Under the pieces are notes generated by a model that saw only the letters and a program-made list of their open reading frames with translations, ran no database searches and had not been told where the DNA came from. From Verrucomicrobiales bacterium (GTDB lineage: Bacteria; Verrucomicrobiota; Verrucomicrobiia; Verrucomicrobiales; DEV007), in assembly GCA_029212615.1 (NCBI GenBank), contig JARGPJ010000007.1, positions 134,354 to 198,353 of the forward strand: a stretch of 64,000 nt of DNA, read 5' to 3'. A program made the position numbers and the translations under genes. Below are positions 46,777 to 56,182 of the stretch, in pieces. How positions within the stretch are numbered: the first letter of the stretch is position 1; each line of letters begins with the position of its first letter.

Positions 46777-46802
46777 CCCCGGACGAGAGTCCGGGGTCTT
46801 TT
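46777..46802 (+). terminator. rho-independent terminator, probably bidirectional
   Basis: A perfect 8-bp stem CCCCGGAC/GTCCGGGG with loop GAGA is followed by TCTTTT. It lies between the convergent ends of the DUF2383 and DUF1501 genes. Confidence 0.85.
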
Positions 46803-46806
46803 GCGT

Positions 46807-48210
46807 TCAGCCGAGAATCTCATCGACGACGTTCCCGTAGACGTCGGTCAGTCGGAAGTCTCTGCCTCCATGGAAGTAGGTCAGAGCTTCATGGTCAATC
46901 CCCATGAGGTGAAGGAGGGTCGCGTGAAAGTCGTGGATGTCGACTTTGTCTTTTACAGCGTAGTAGCCGAAATCGTCGGTCATGCCGTGATGATAACCGG
47001 GTTTCACTCCTGCTCCCGCGAACCATGTCGTAAAGCCGTGGGGATTGTGGTCCCGGCCATTCTGGTGGCGACCAGTGATACCGTCGAAGAATTCGAAGGT
47101 GGGGGTGCGCCCGAACTCGCTGCCGCAAATGACGAGCGTGTCATCTAGCAAACCTCTAACTTTCAAGTCATCAAGGAGGGCTGCGATCGGCTTGTCGACC
47201 GCATTGGCGTTGCCCCGATGTCCTTTTTCCAACTCCGAGTGTTGGTCCCAGAGATTCCCATATCGGGGTGTCGCGTGATTCACGGTGATGTAGCGAACGC
47301 CTGCTTCGGCAAAGCGGCGGGCAAGGAGAAGAGCCCTCCCGAACTCATCGGTATGCTCTTCGTCGATGCCGTAGAGTTTTTTCGTGGCAGGGGACTCATT
47401 CCCGATTTCGAGCAAATCGGGAGCTTCTGTCTGCATTCGAAAGGCAAGTTCCATTTCATCAAGTGCTGCCTCTTCGTTTGAGGATGCGTTGATTTCCCGG
47501 ATGAAATCGAGGTGCCGTTTCTGATTCGGAAACTGTGCTTCGAGATTCTCCCAGGCAAGGGCGGGGTGTTTCTTGTCAGGGCGGTCGATCGATGTTCCTC
47601 CATACTTCCCTGGCAGGAACCCGGTCGGGCGGTTCGGATCGCTTGGGGTGATGTCGATGTAGGAGGGCAGATTGTCATTCATCGCCCCCAGCCCGTAGAC
47701 GAGCCAACTTCCGAGGGTTGGGCGGACCTCGATAGGAACCCCGGTGTGGAGAACCCGCTTGGCGGTGACATGATCATTACTCGTGTGGTTCAGTGAGTGA
47801 ATGAAGCAGAGGTCGTCAATATGGCGGGAATTCACTTCCGGGAAGAGTTCGCTTGCGAAGGTTCCGCTTTCCCCCCAGTGCCTCCAGGCAAAGGGGGAGG
47901 GAATCACGGTGCCCGGTTTAGCGAAAGTGAAGCTTGGCGGGGTAATCGAATCGGGCAGTGGCTGACCGGCGTATTGGGCAAGGGCAGGCTTGTGATCGTA
48001 GGAATCAAGTTGTGAGAGACCGCCTTCAAGAAAGATATAGATGATTCTCTTTGCCCGGGGTTTATTGTGTAATGTCAGGATGGACCCATCCGAGGCGGTG
48101 GCTATTCCGCTTTTTGAGAGAAGGTCGGCAGCGGCGACGGACCCAAGGCCGAGGAAGCTCTTTCTCAACCAGTCCCGGCGCGTCAAAATCTGGTGAGGGC
48201 AATTACTCAA
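46807..48210 (-). CDS. DUF1501 sulfatase-like secreted protein
   Basis: The protein has about 467 residues. The start is uncertain: TTG at 48208-48210 overlaps the stop region of the upstream DUF1553 gene and precedes a twin-arginine signal (TRRDWLRKSFLGLGS); ATGs further upstream would overlap that gene by 90 bp or more. The family fold is alkaline-phosphatase/sulfatase-like, with IYIFLEGGLSQLDSYD near the N-terminus, GRALLLARRFAEAGVRY, and a metal-site-like CGSEFGRTPT. It pairs with DUF1549/1553 protein in many PVC genomes. The function is unproven. Confidence 0.82.
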   Translation of the reverse strand: MSNCPHQILTRRDWLRKSFLGLGSVAAADLLSKSGIATASDGSILTLHNKPRAKRIIYIFLEGGLSQLDSYDHKPALAQYAGQPLPDSITPPSFTFAKPGTVIPSPFAWRHWGESGTFASELFPEVNSRHIDDLCFIHSLNHTSNDHVTAKRVLHTGVPIEVRPTLGSWLVYGLGAMNDNLPSYIDITPSDPNRPTGFLPGKYGGTSIDRPDKKHPALAWENLEAQFPNQKRHLDFIREINASSNEEAALDEMELAFRMQTEAPDLLEIGNESPATKKLYGIDEEHTDEFGRALLLARRFAEAGVRYITVNHATPRYGNLWDQHSELEKGHRGNANAVDKPIAALLDDLKVRGLLDDTLVICGSEFGRTPTFEFFDGITGRHQNGRDHNPHGFTTWFAGAGVKPGYHHGMTDDFGYYAVKDKVDIHDFHATLLHLMGIDHEALTYFHGGRDFRLTDVYGNVVDEILG

Positions 48211-50728
48211 GGTGGCTGAAGGGGTGGGATGAGTAGAGACCGAGGCAGGCGCGGGTCCAGGCCTCTTTGAGAGAAGCCTTTTCGTGGAACTGCAGATCAT
48301 CGACATATCGAAGCAGAGCTGTTTCGATTGATGGATTGATCGGCTTTCCCATGACGGACTGATACGCCGCGGCGGCGCGTTCGGGTCCGGGCTTATTTCC
48401 GGTAATGATGGAATCGGCAAGTTTCTCTGCGTAGTAGCGGGGAAGGGGATTGTTGAGCCACCAGAGTGCCTGGGCGGCGGAGAGGCTTTCATCACGGTCG
48501 TGCATGGGGCGGCCGGACTCGTCAAAGCCGAAGAGCGGAAACATCTTTCGAATTTCCTGACCAAGCCCCATAGGGGAGCGGGAGGAGGTCAGGATGTAGA
48601 GGGCGCGATCCTTTGATTTATTGGTATCAAGCGGGGCGGTCGCAGGCTGTCGAGGGGCTTTTCCAATGCTTGAGATCATGCCGTCGTAGATGGCTTCGAC
48701 TTCCAGTCGGCGAACCGGGAATCGCGAAAGGAGTCTGCCGTCGGGGTCGAGTTTTTCATTCTCCTCAGTCTTGAGTGAAGACCTGCGATACGTCTCCGAG
48801 GACATGATGAGTCGATGCATCTCTTTGATCGACCATCCGCTTTTGATAAACTCCGCGGAAAGCCAGTCAAGGAGCTCCGGATGCGAGGGGGCACTGCTTT
48901 GTTTTCCGAAATCGTCTGTGGTACGGACAATGCCGGTGCCGAAGTGCCAATGCCAAATTCGGTTGATCATGACGCGGGCGGTGAGGGGGTGATCAGGGTG
49001 AGTGAGCCATTTGGCAAGCTCGATGCGTCCGCTCATGTCGTCGTCCACGGTGAAGGCGGTATTTTCGATCAGGTGATCGGCAAGCGACGGCACGCCGCGG
49101 GGAACGGGATCCCCTTCCGTCTGATAGACATCGCCGCCGGGGTGCACGGGGAGTGGAATCATGCGATCTGCGTCTTTTACGCCCAGGGTGACTTCGGGAA
49201 AATCAAGGGACTGGCGGGTGACTTCGATGTTCTCGTCGAAGGCCCTGATTTCACGTTTTTGTTCGTCGTTCAGAAAGGGAAGGGTGTCGGAAAGGGTGGG
49301 CGGGCCAAGCTGCCTCAGCCAGCTTGGGTCTGAGGGGGCCAGGGAACCGCGCACGAGACGGAACGAGTCGATGAGTGGGAAGCCTTCATTCGGGTTTACT
49401 TTGAGGCGGATGTGCAGCGATCCCTTTTCGAGGTCGGTTAGTGCTACGGGCTGCCAGGTGAAATGTTCCTGAGTCGTGCCGTAGGTGGGGGTTGAGAGGA
49501 TACGGTCAGGTTCGTCCTTCAAGTCGAGTTCGAGCACCACCGGCGAGGCAGAAGTCGAGGCGTAGCGAACGAGAAGGGTGTAGTCTCCGGGAGCAGGAAT
49601 GATGACCCTGTATTTGACCCAGCGGTCTATTGCCTTTCGTGTCTCAATGAAGGTGTTCTCTCCCACCCGGGTTGTCTTCAGATTCTTGTGGCCGTCGAAA
49701 TCTTCTGCTTCGAAGGCAAGAACTTCATCTTCGATGGGGTCGGGCTGCGTTTTGGTAGCGGCCTCCGGAAATTTTTCGTCGTGAAACTGTTTTAATAATT
49801 CGTTTCGTGCCCGAATCAGTTCTTTCACTTTGTCCTGAGCGCGTTTCAGCCTGGTCAGTTCACCTTCGTCGGCAAGGGGGATGACGGAACGGGGCCTTCC
49901 ATCTTTCCATTCTTTGGCGAACTGGCTCGTGATTTCAGTGCTTCGAAAGATTCCGGCCATGGCGTAGTAGTCGCGGGTCGGAATCGGGTCATACTTGTGG
50001 TCATGGCAACGTGCGCAGGAAAAATCCATCGCAAGGAAAGCGCGGGTCGTGGTGGAAATCTGTTCATCGACGATATCGAGATGAAGTTTGTTCGGGTCGG
50101 TGCACTCTTCGAACCATTGTCCGATGGAGAGAAAGGCGGGAGCGGTGATCCGGTCGAAGTAGGCCCGGGTTGATTCTCCGGGTGTTTCGAGAAGGTCGCC
50201 GGCGAGTTGCTCGTCGATGAAGCGATCAAAGGGTTTGTCTTCGTTAAAGCTTCGAACCACATAGTCGCGGTACGGGGCTGCGAGATCGATTTCATCGATA
50301 CCCGGTACCTTGATGGTGCCCTGAACGTAGCGGGCGACATCGAGCCAGTGGCGCCCCCAGCGCTCGCCGTAGTGAGGGGAGTCGAGAAGTCTGTCGATCA
50401 GGGCAGTCCAGGCCTCAGCTGAATGATCGTTGCCGAAAGCGTTGATCTCTGCGGGCGTCGGCGGAAGTCCTGTCAGATCGATGGTGGCCCGGCGGAGCAG
50501 AGTGAAGTCGTCGGCAGGCGGGTTGGGCTCGAGGCCGGCTTTGAGTAGACGCTGCCGGATGAAGTGATCAACGGGGTTTATTCCTTCCGGGACGGGTGGT
50601 TGAGTGATTCTCTGAAGTGACCAGTGCTCTCCTGCGTGAATTTGACTGAAAGGCAGAATGAGACCCGCCCAAAGGAGCAAAAGCTGCCAATGAGAGCTAA
50701 ATTTCCGGCTGTTGAGTCGATGAATCAC
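48203..50728 (-). CDS. DUF1549/DUF1553 secreted protein with CxxCH and an inserted carbohydrate-binding-like domain
   Basis: The protein has 841 residues with a signal peptide (about 1-33). DUF1549 covers about 50-260 (RRATIDLTGLPP, and CARCHDHKYDPI near 236-247, a haem-binding-type motif). About 330-450 is a beta domain (VGENTFIETRKAIDRW, WQPVALTDLEKG) like a CBM6/galactose-binding fold, not part of the usual core. DUF1553 covers about 555-820 (ARVMINRIWHWHFG). It overlaps the DUF1501 gene, so they are one operon. Probably periplasmic, linked with polysaccharide use by family context. Confidence 0.87.
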   Translation of the reverse strand: MIHRLNSRKFSSHWQLLLLWAGLILPFSQIHAGEHWSLQRITQPPVPEGINPVDHFIRQRLLKAGLEPNPPADDFTLLRRATIDLTGLPPTPAEINAFGNDHSAEAWTALIDRLLDSPHYGERWGRHWLDVARYVQGTIKVPGIDEIDLAAPYRDYVVRSFNEDKPFDRFIDEQLAGDLLETPGESTRAYFDRITAPAFLSIGQWFEECTDPNKLHLDIVDEQISTTTRAFLAMDFSCARCHDHKYDPIPTRDYYAMAGIFRSTEITSQFAKEWKDGRPRSVIPLADEGELTRLKRAQDKVKELIRARNELLKQFHDEKFPEAATKTQPDPIEDEVLAFEAEDFDGHKNLKTTRVGENTFIETRKAIDRWVKYRVIIPAPGDYTLLVRYASTSASPVVLELDLKDEPDRILSTPTYGTTQEHFTWQPVALTDLEKGSLHIRLKVNPNEGFPLIDSFRLVRGSLAPSDPSWLRQLGPPTLSDTLPFLNDEQKREIRAFDENIEVTRQSLDFPEVTLGVKDADRMIPLPVHPGGDVYQTEGDPVPRGVPSLADHLIENTAFTVDDDMSGRIELAKWLTHPDHPLTARVMINRIWHWHFGTGIVRTTDDFGKQSSAPSHPELLDWLSAEFIKSGWSIKEMHRLIMSSETYRRSSLKTEENEKLDPDGRLLSRFPVRRLEVEAIYDGMISSIGKAPRQPATAPLDTNKSKDRALYILTSSRSPMGLGQEIRKMFPLFGFDESGRPMHDRDESLSAAQALWWLNNPLPRYYAEKLADSIITGNKPGPERAAAAYQSVMGKPINPSIETALLRYVDDLQFHEKASLKEAWTRACLGLYSSHPFSHLE

Positions 50729-50870
50729 TTGTTTTTAAGAGTATGCCGACAATCTTTCACGCGATGCTGGACCCTGACGGGATTAGACCGAAGGGGTAAG
50801 TGATGGTTCATTTATCTACGAATTTCGGCTCTGAATCGTTATATTATCGAGCGTTACCGCATTTTAAGAC

Positions 50871-52805
50871 ATGGCTTCATCCTATCAACTTCCACGTGTA
50901 AATCCCTGCTTTGTGACTCATAACCTCGCTCTTGGCGGGGCACAAACTGCGGTCTTGCGTTACATCAGTGCACTTCCTGAGTGGGTTCGTGAGCGCACGA
51001 CTCTGTATTCGCAGTCTGATGATATGCCTCTTTTAGATGCCGCGGAGAAGAGCGGGTTTACCTGCGGAAATGTCACCCGCGAAGCGCCGGTTGACCCTTC
51101 CTCGTGGTTTTTGAGTTACGGGGACCTTTCAGGCCTACCACAGCGGCCCACTTCTTTGGTGCTGCATTCCTGGGATGACGCAGGATGGCGTTTTATCAAC
51201 CGGGCCTATGACGACCTGCACGGAATGACGGTTGCCGGGGTTTCTCAAAAGGTGCTGAACCGCTATGCGGGATGGGCGAAGGAGAAGGATCACCAGGTTG
51301 TTGGGGTGATGACTCCTCCGGTGTCGGAATTCACTTCAGCCAAGGGACATTTTGATCCAAAAGGTCGCATCGTGGTTGGCTGGATGGGGCGTCCCCTCGA
51401 GTCCAAGGGGCTCATGACGCTTCCTTATCTGCTCGAAGCAGAGCCACGGATGGTGATTCGTGCCTGGACCGGTGCGGAAACGGCGGGTCTTGAATACACG
51501 CAGCGCACTCAGGCGGAAGCGCTTGCGAAGGTGAAGGCGCTTGCAGAGAAGTTGGGTGTTTCGGACCGTCTTGATATTCGTCCACTCGATTTTAATCCCT
51601 TTAATTACCGTCACCGCCTTGACGGCTGCCACGTGCTTCTTGGAAACAGCGAGAAGGAAGGATTTCTTCTTACCGCTGCGGAAGCTCTCAGTTGCGGTAT
51701 TCCGGTTGTGGTCACGAAGAGCTGCGGAATCGCCGATTTTATTCAAAACGGACGAAACGGCTATCTCATCGATTGGAACGCGAATCCGAAGAAACTGGCA
51801 AAGGCTGCCGGTCGGGCTCTCCTGAAAGCGGCAACGCTTTCCAGTGTCGATTGCCTTGCTTCAGCCGCAGATCTTTCCCTGGGCGCAAATTATGCGGAAG
51901 CTCATCGGGATATTCTCGCGCAAATGACGGGTACCTCTCTCAACCACGCTGACGCTCGCGTCACGGTGGGGCTCCGGATCCACAAGGGGACTGACGTTTC
52001 CAAGCTCGATGATGCCGTGAGCAGTCTTGTTTCGCAAACCTACAAGCGTTTCAAAGTGAAGTTGCTTGTTGATGGGCCATGGTCTTTTGCGGAACCTCTG
52101 GCGAAGCGTTACGGACTTCCGCTTATCTGTACCGGTCTCGAGCCGGACATTGAGCACTGCAGTTGGCTCCATCGCCAGGCGGTCGAGGAGTGCGATACAG
52201 AGTTCTACAAGCCTCTTGATTATGATGATCAGTTGATGCCGACCTATCTTGAGCGCGCCGTTCACATGATCGAACAGAAGAAGGCTGACGTTTATGGCTG
52301 TCTTCTCCTCACCCATGAGAATGAAGAGATCACCCCGCGCCTGCATTGGCCGAACAAAGGGGTCGAGACCATGTTCACGGGGAATTCTGATGACAATATG
52401 CTTCCTCATTCCTCTGTGCTCCTGCGTGCGGAAGTGGCGAGGAAAGCGGGGAACTATCAGGAGCGTGCCGTGGGACTTGGCGCTGATGATTACCATTTGT
52501 GGTATCGGATGCATCAAGTGGGAGGTGCTTTCTTCCGCGATGACGAAGTTCGCAATGTGGTTTACCGCATTCACGAGGCAAATTCGCTTAAGATTCGTCG
52601 TGCCCGTTTTGGAGACACGCAGAAGAAGCGGAAAGAGTCACTCTTGCAAAAAGCCGCTGCGGCTGCCGGTATTGCGGTGATGGCGACTCCGGCAGTCGGC
52701 ACAACAGGGTGTGCTGATGATTCAGCACCTCAGGTGAAAGCGAAGGATCCGGGTGCCGAGACGCTTAATAAGACGGTGGAGAAGACCGATCCTCCACATT
52801 CGTAA
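50871..52805 (+). CDS. two-domain glycosyltransferase (GT4-like plus GT2-like)
   Basis: The protein has 644 residues. The first part (about 10-350) is GT-B/GT4-like: a glycine-rich HNLALGGAQTAVL start, VVGWMGRPLESKG, and SEKEGFLLTAAEALSCGIPVV with an E-x7-E motif near 264. The second part (about 360-600) is GT2/GT-A-like: TYKRFKVKLLVDG and KPLDYDDQLMP as DxD equivalent, with LGADDYHLWYRMH. The last 50 residues hold ATPAVGTTGCADD, like a lipobox but at the wrong end, and an acidic tail. It would build two linkages of one glycan. No neighbour cluster is seen. Confidence 0.85.
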   Translation: MASSYQLPRVNPCFVTHNLALGGAQTAVLRYISALPEWVRERTTLYSQSDDMPLLDAAEKSGFTCGNVTREAPVDPSSWFLSYGDLSGLPQRPTSLVLHSWDDAGWRFINRAYDDLHGMTVAGVSQKVLNRYAGWAKEKDHQVVGVMTPPVSEFTSAKGHFDPKGRIVVGWMGRPLESKGLMTLPYLLEAEPRMVIRAWTGAETAGLEYTQRTQAEALAKVKALAEKLGVSDRLDIRPLDFNPFNYRHRLDGCHVLLGNSEKEGFLLTAAEALSCGIPVVVTKSCGIADFIQNGRNGYLIDWNANPKKLAKAAGRALLKAATLSSVDCLASAADLSLGANYAEAHRDILAQMTGTSLNHADARVTVGLRIHKGTDVSKLDDAVSSLVSQTYKRFKVKLLVDGPWSFAEPLAKRYGLPLICTGLEPDIEHCSWLHRQAVEECDTEFYKPLDYDDQLMPTYLERAVHMIEQKKADVYGCLLLTHENEEITPRLHWPNKGVETMFTGNSDDNMLPHSSVLLRAEVARKAGNYQERAVGLGADDYHLWYRMHQVGGAFFRDDEVRNVVYRIHEANSLKIRRARFGDTQKKRKESLLQKAAAAAGIAVMATPAVGTTGCADDSAPQVKAKDPGAETLNKTVEKTDPPHS

Positions 52806-52875
52806 GGAAAATTGTTTTCCGGCAAGCTTTGAAATACGGGGGGAGAAAGAGGGAACTCTTTTCCCGGGGCCTGTT

Positions 52876-53277
52876 CTACCAGCCCTCCGTCGTGGCTGGG
52901 GTGTGCCCTTCCAGTAGGCAACTCATGAAGGTGTTTCCTGTGTCAGGGATCACATTTCCGGAGAATTGATAAGTTCCTCCGCTGGGACAGACAGGCATCT
53001 CATCAACAAACTTGCCCGGTCCGATAATCGCTCCCTTGAGGTTCGGGACAGTGTCTCCGGGTACATTTTCGTTAAAATTGCAGTAGCTTCGAAGTCCTTT
53101 TTGCACTTCGACCACTTGAATAATACACGTGGCCCGATCCGTACCCCGTTTGTAGGCATTGGCTCCCAGAAACGAGAAGCTAATCAGTCCCAGAAGGACG
53201 GACACGACAAGAGTCATCTCAATCAAAGTGATGCCGGAGCAGGCCGCTCTCGTAATTTCAGGTAAAATCGATCGCAT
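52876..53277 (-). CDS. orphan prepilin-like protein
   Basis: The protein has 133 residues. The leader MRSILPEITRAACSG precedes ITLIEMTLVVSVLLGLISFSFLGANA (Glu at mature +5). The small domain has five Cys, two of them paired as SCLL and VCPSGG, so disulfides are likely. It is 14 kb from the main pilus locus with no assembly gene next to it. It may feed the same machine or another. Confidence 0.8.
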   Translation of the reverse strand: MRSILPEITRAACSGITLIEMTLVVSVLLGLISFSFLGANAYKRGTDRATCIIQVVEVQKGLRSYCNFNENVPGDTVPNLKGAIIGPGKFVDEMPVCPSGGTYQFSGNVIPDTGNTFMSCLLEGHTPATTEGW

Positions 53278-53395
53278 GGTGGTGAAAACAGTCTTTCTGC
53301 TGAGTTCGCTTGCAAAAATACCATTAGGCTATGGATATTCTAATTAATAATAAAAATTTTGATTATATTTGCTTTTCGGAGTTAATTGGCGCTTC

Positions 53396-54682
53396 ATGTC
53401 AATAGTAAAGGAAAACGTAGTCGTTAGCGAAGGGTCTGCAAAGTCTCTTCCTGCTTCTCCTGAGAGCGGAAAGGAAGATTTTATGGCCTCATTGGCCGCG
53501 AAATATGGTTCTCCTTTCTACGCCTATGATGCTGGTTTGATTGACAGGCAGGTTGAAGTCCTGCGTTCCGTTTTGCCTGAGTCTGAGCTCTTTTATTCCT
53601 TTAAATCGAATCCCAATCCCGCGGTTGCAGGGGTGATTCATGAGAGCGGATGCCGCGCTGATTTGACTTCCACTGGCGAGATTGAAGCGGCCATTACCGC
53701 TGGCTTTGACCTCTCCAAAGCACTTTATGGTGGCCCCGGAAAGAGCAAGGAGGAGTTGCTCATCGCGATTTCGGAAGGGGTTCGTCAGTTCTCGATTGAG
53801 TCCGAAAATGATCTCACCGCCTTGAATCATGCGTCCGGTGAACTAGAGACGGAGGTGAAGGCTCTTCTCAGGGTGAATCCTCATGAGGCACCTAAAGCAA
53901 AACTGGCGATGTCCGGTGTCGCGAGCCAGTTCGGATTTGAAGAAGACTATTTGCGTGGCGGGGGGAGTGATCTCATGACCCGGGTAGGGAATCATGTCCG
54001 GGTCGTCGGAGTTCACATCTACTGGGGAACACAGATAGGGGAGGCTGAGGCGCTCCTGGCCTGTTTTACTTCAACTGTTCGTATTGCGCAGGAACTCAGT
54101 GTGATACTGGGATTTCCCCTTGAGATTCTCAATCAGGGGGGCGGATTCCCCTGGCCATATTCCAAGGCGGGTGAAGGCCCCGATCTGTCGACGATGCGGG
54201 AGGCGCTTTCCGCATTGCGGTCAGGCTCCGACGCCGAGTGGTGGTTTGAGTCAGGTCGCTATCTCACCGCCCGCTCAGGGACGCTCGTGTCCCGTGTCAT
54301 GGATATCAAAGAGTCAAAAGATGAGAAGCGTTTTCTGATTCTTGATACCGGAATCCATCACCTCGGTGGTATGTCCGGTCTCGGACGGATTCCCCGATTC
54401 TCCATTGATATCGAGGTGCCTGAACAACGGCAGGGGAACGAAAAAATTACCGTAGACGTTGTTGGCCAGCTTTGCACTCCGCTCGACTGCATCGGTCGAC
54501 GCATTACGATTCCCACCGTAGAAGAGGGGGATCTCGTGAGGATTCCCAACACTGGAGCCTACGGCCCGACGGCCAGTGTCCTCGGATTCTTGAGCCGGCC
54601 GACGCCGGCAGAGATTGTTTATCGAAACGGTGCGGTGATCGCCGCAAGCCGACTTCGCAGCGGGCACGTCAATATTTCTTAA
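53396..54682 (+). CDS. PLP-dependent decarboxylase (Orn/DAP/Arg group IV family)
   Basis: The protein has 428 residues from the ATG at 53396; a TTG at 53369 is a poor alternative. The alanine-racemase-like barrel has the PLP-binding Lys in YSFKSNPNP, the HGxG-type region VHIYWGTQ, GGGFPWPY, and the C-terminal domain with GQLCTPLDCIGR (catalytic Cys region) and NTGAYG. It is related to diaminopimelate decarboxylases and to exosortase-associated and ACP-dependent decarboxylases such as BtrK. It is followed 11 bp later by an acyl carrier protein, so a carrier-bound amino acid is a likely substrate. Cytosolic. Confidence 0.82.
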   Translation: MSIVKENVVVSEGSAKSLPASPESGKEDFMASLAAKYGSPFYAYDAGLIDRQVEVLRSVLPESELFYSFKSNPNPAVAGVIHESGCRADLTSTGEIEAAITAGFDLSKALYGGPGKSKEELLIAISEGVRQFSIESENDLTALNHASGELETEVKALLRVNPHEAPKAKLAMSGVASQFGFEEDYLRGGGSDLMTRVGNHVRVVGVHIYWGTQIGEAEALLACFTSTVRIAQELSVILGFPLEILNQGGGFPWPYSKAGEGPDLSTMREALSALRSGSDAEWWFESGRYLTARSGTLVSRVMDIKESKDEKRFLILDTGIHHLGGMSGLGRIPRFSIDIEVPEQRQGNEKITVDVVGQLCTPLDCIGRRITIPTVEEGDLVRIPNTGAYGPTASVLGFLSRPTPAEIVYRNGAVIAASRLRSGHVNIS

Positions 54683-54693
54683 CACTTTTCAAC

Positions 54694-54951
54694 ATGATGC
54701 AAACGACAGAATCATTTGCCGAAATCGAAGCAATCGTACGACCTCACCTTAAGTTTCTCGACGAAGCTGATGCCCTGGAACCGGATCGGGATCTGGGTGA
54801 AGCCGGACTGGACTCGATGGCTTCAATTGATCTTCTTCTGGATATTGAAGACCGCTTTGGTATCGCTATTCCGGATGACCTTCTCACCGAAGACTCATTC
54901 ACTTCGCTCGCGGAGATTGGGAAGCTGCTCGAGGCTGCCCGTGAAGCCTGA
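54694..54951 (+). CDS. acyl carrier protein
   Basis: The protein has 85 residues from the ATG at 54694. The phosphopantetheine site is DSMASIDLLLDIE (Ser near 46), and the helical pattern and the acidic composition match ACPs. It is too close to the decarboxylase gene for a separate promoter and follows it without overlap. No adenylation enzyme or ketosynthase is next to it, so this is a specialised carrier rather than the fatty acid ACP. Confidence 0.9.
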   Translation: MMQTTESFAEIEAIVRPHLKFLDEADALEPDRDLGEAGLDSMASIDLLLDIEDRFGIAIPDDLLTEDSFTSLAEIGKLLEAAREA

Positions 54952-54956
54952 GTGGT

Positions 54957-56159
54957 TCAAGGCGTCGAAAAACTCCAGAGATGGGAGTCACTCCGAATGT
55001 ATAGCGCTCCATCACTCAGTGAAGGGGTGCTCAGAATAGTTTCCCCCAATTCAATTTCACTGACGACAACTCCCTCTTCTCCCCGGAGGTCGACAAGCTG
55101 CCCGACTCCGGCTTCGTTGAAGATGTAGAGGTAATCACTGTTGGCTGCGACCGGGCTTCCGCTGAAAGGGCCTTTGAGTCGTATTCTCCAGATCCTTTCA
55201 CCGGTTTCTTTGTTCGCACAATTGAGGACTCCGGCATTGTTGATGACGTAGACCTTATCTCCTAAGACAAGAGGACTTGCGGTGCCGGGACGCTGGGCTG
55301 ATTCGTTCCACAGTTCGGTAGGCTCTCCTCCGTCGGGGGGCACTTTGAAGGCGGTGAGCCCGTTTGACGGGATGTAGATCCGGTCGCCTGCGGCCACGCT
55401 TGAAGGAATCGTTGCCGCCCCGTCTCCGAGTTCGAAAAGGGGTGAACCGGTGGAGGGAACAATTCCGACAATGCCTTTACTGGATTGCATCGCGACGACG
55501 TCTTCACCATTGAGTTGCAGAAGGGTCGGTGATGACCAGTTTGCCGCATTGGGGCGGTCGAGCTTCCACTTGTTCTCTCCGGTGAGGAGATCAAATCCTG
55601 CCGCGAAAGACTCGGAGTCATTCTCGATTTGAGCGATGAGCGTATCCCCGGCGACAATGGGGGAGGAGGCCATTCCCAGACTGTTGGAGGCGTTCGGATA
55701 GTCCAGAGTGAGTGCGCGCATCCAAATCAGGTTGCCATCAAGGTCGACACAGAAAAGGTCATTCGAAGAGAAGATGGCGTAGATCCTTTCCCCGTCGCTC
55801 GCCGGAGTCGGAGCGGCGACACTGGTTTTTTTGTGCGACATGGTTCGCCCTGTCGCCAGAAACTTTCGCTCCCAGAGGGGCTCGCCGGTTCGCCGGTCGA
55901 AGCAGAGGAGGTGAAGTTGCCTTTGCTCAGGGCCACTTGCCGCGCTGAGGAAAAGCCGGTCGCCAACGATGAGTGGGCTGCTCAGTCCGCGCCCGGGCAG
56001 GGGGATTTTCCAGGCGACGCTTTCGTCGGTCAGTTCGGTAGGGAGATCTTTAATCCCGTCCCCCAGACCCGATCCGTTCGGGCCGCGAAAATTCAGCCAA
56101 TCGGCATGGCCCAGCGCATTAATGGAAAGAATTGAAAAGAGAAGAAGAGTGGCTCTCAT
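54957..56159 (-). CDS. PQQ-like beta-propeller repeat protein
   Basis: The protein has 400 residues with a signal peptide (about 1-19). It starts with WLNFRGPNGSGLG, typical of this PVC outer-surface family, and carries several PQQ-type repeats, each with a W near the end (LWERKF, GENKWKLD, GERIWRIRL). It has no clear PQQ or metal site, so it is probably a structural propeller in the periplasm. It converges with the ACP gene, 5 bp apart. Confidence 0.85.
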   Translation of the reverse strand: MRATLLLFSILSINALGHADWLNFRGPNGSGLGDGIKDLPTELTDESVAWKIPLPGRGLSSPLIVGDRLFLSAASGPEQRQLHLLCFDRRTGEPLWERKFLATGRTMSHKKTSVAAPTPASDGERIYAIFSSNDLFCVDLDGNLIWMRALTLDYPNASNSLGMASSPIVAGDTLIAQIENDSESFAAGFDLLTGENKWKLDRPNAANWSSPTLLQLNGEDVVAMQSSKGIVGIVPSTGSPLFELGDGAATIPSSVAAGDRIYIPSNGLTAFKVPPDGGEPTELWNESAQRPGTASPLVLGDKVYVINNAGVLNCANKETGERIWRIRLKGPFSGSPVAANSDYLYIFNEAGVGQLVDLRGEEGVVVSEIELGETILSTPSLSDGALYIRSDSHLWSFSTP

Positions 56160-56182
56160 GACACGTGGAAGGGGTAGAGTTG

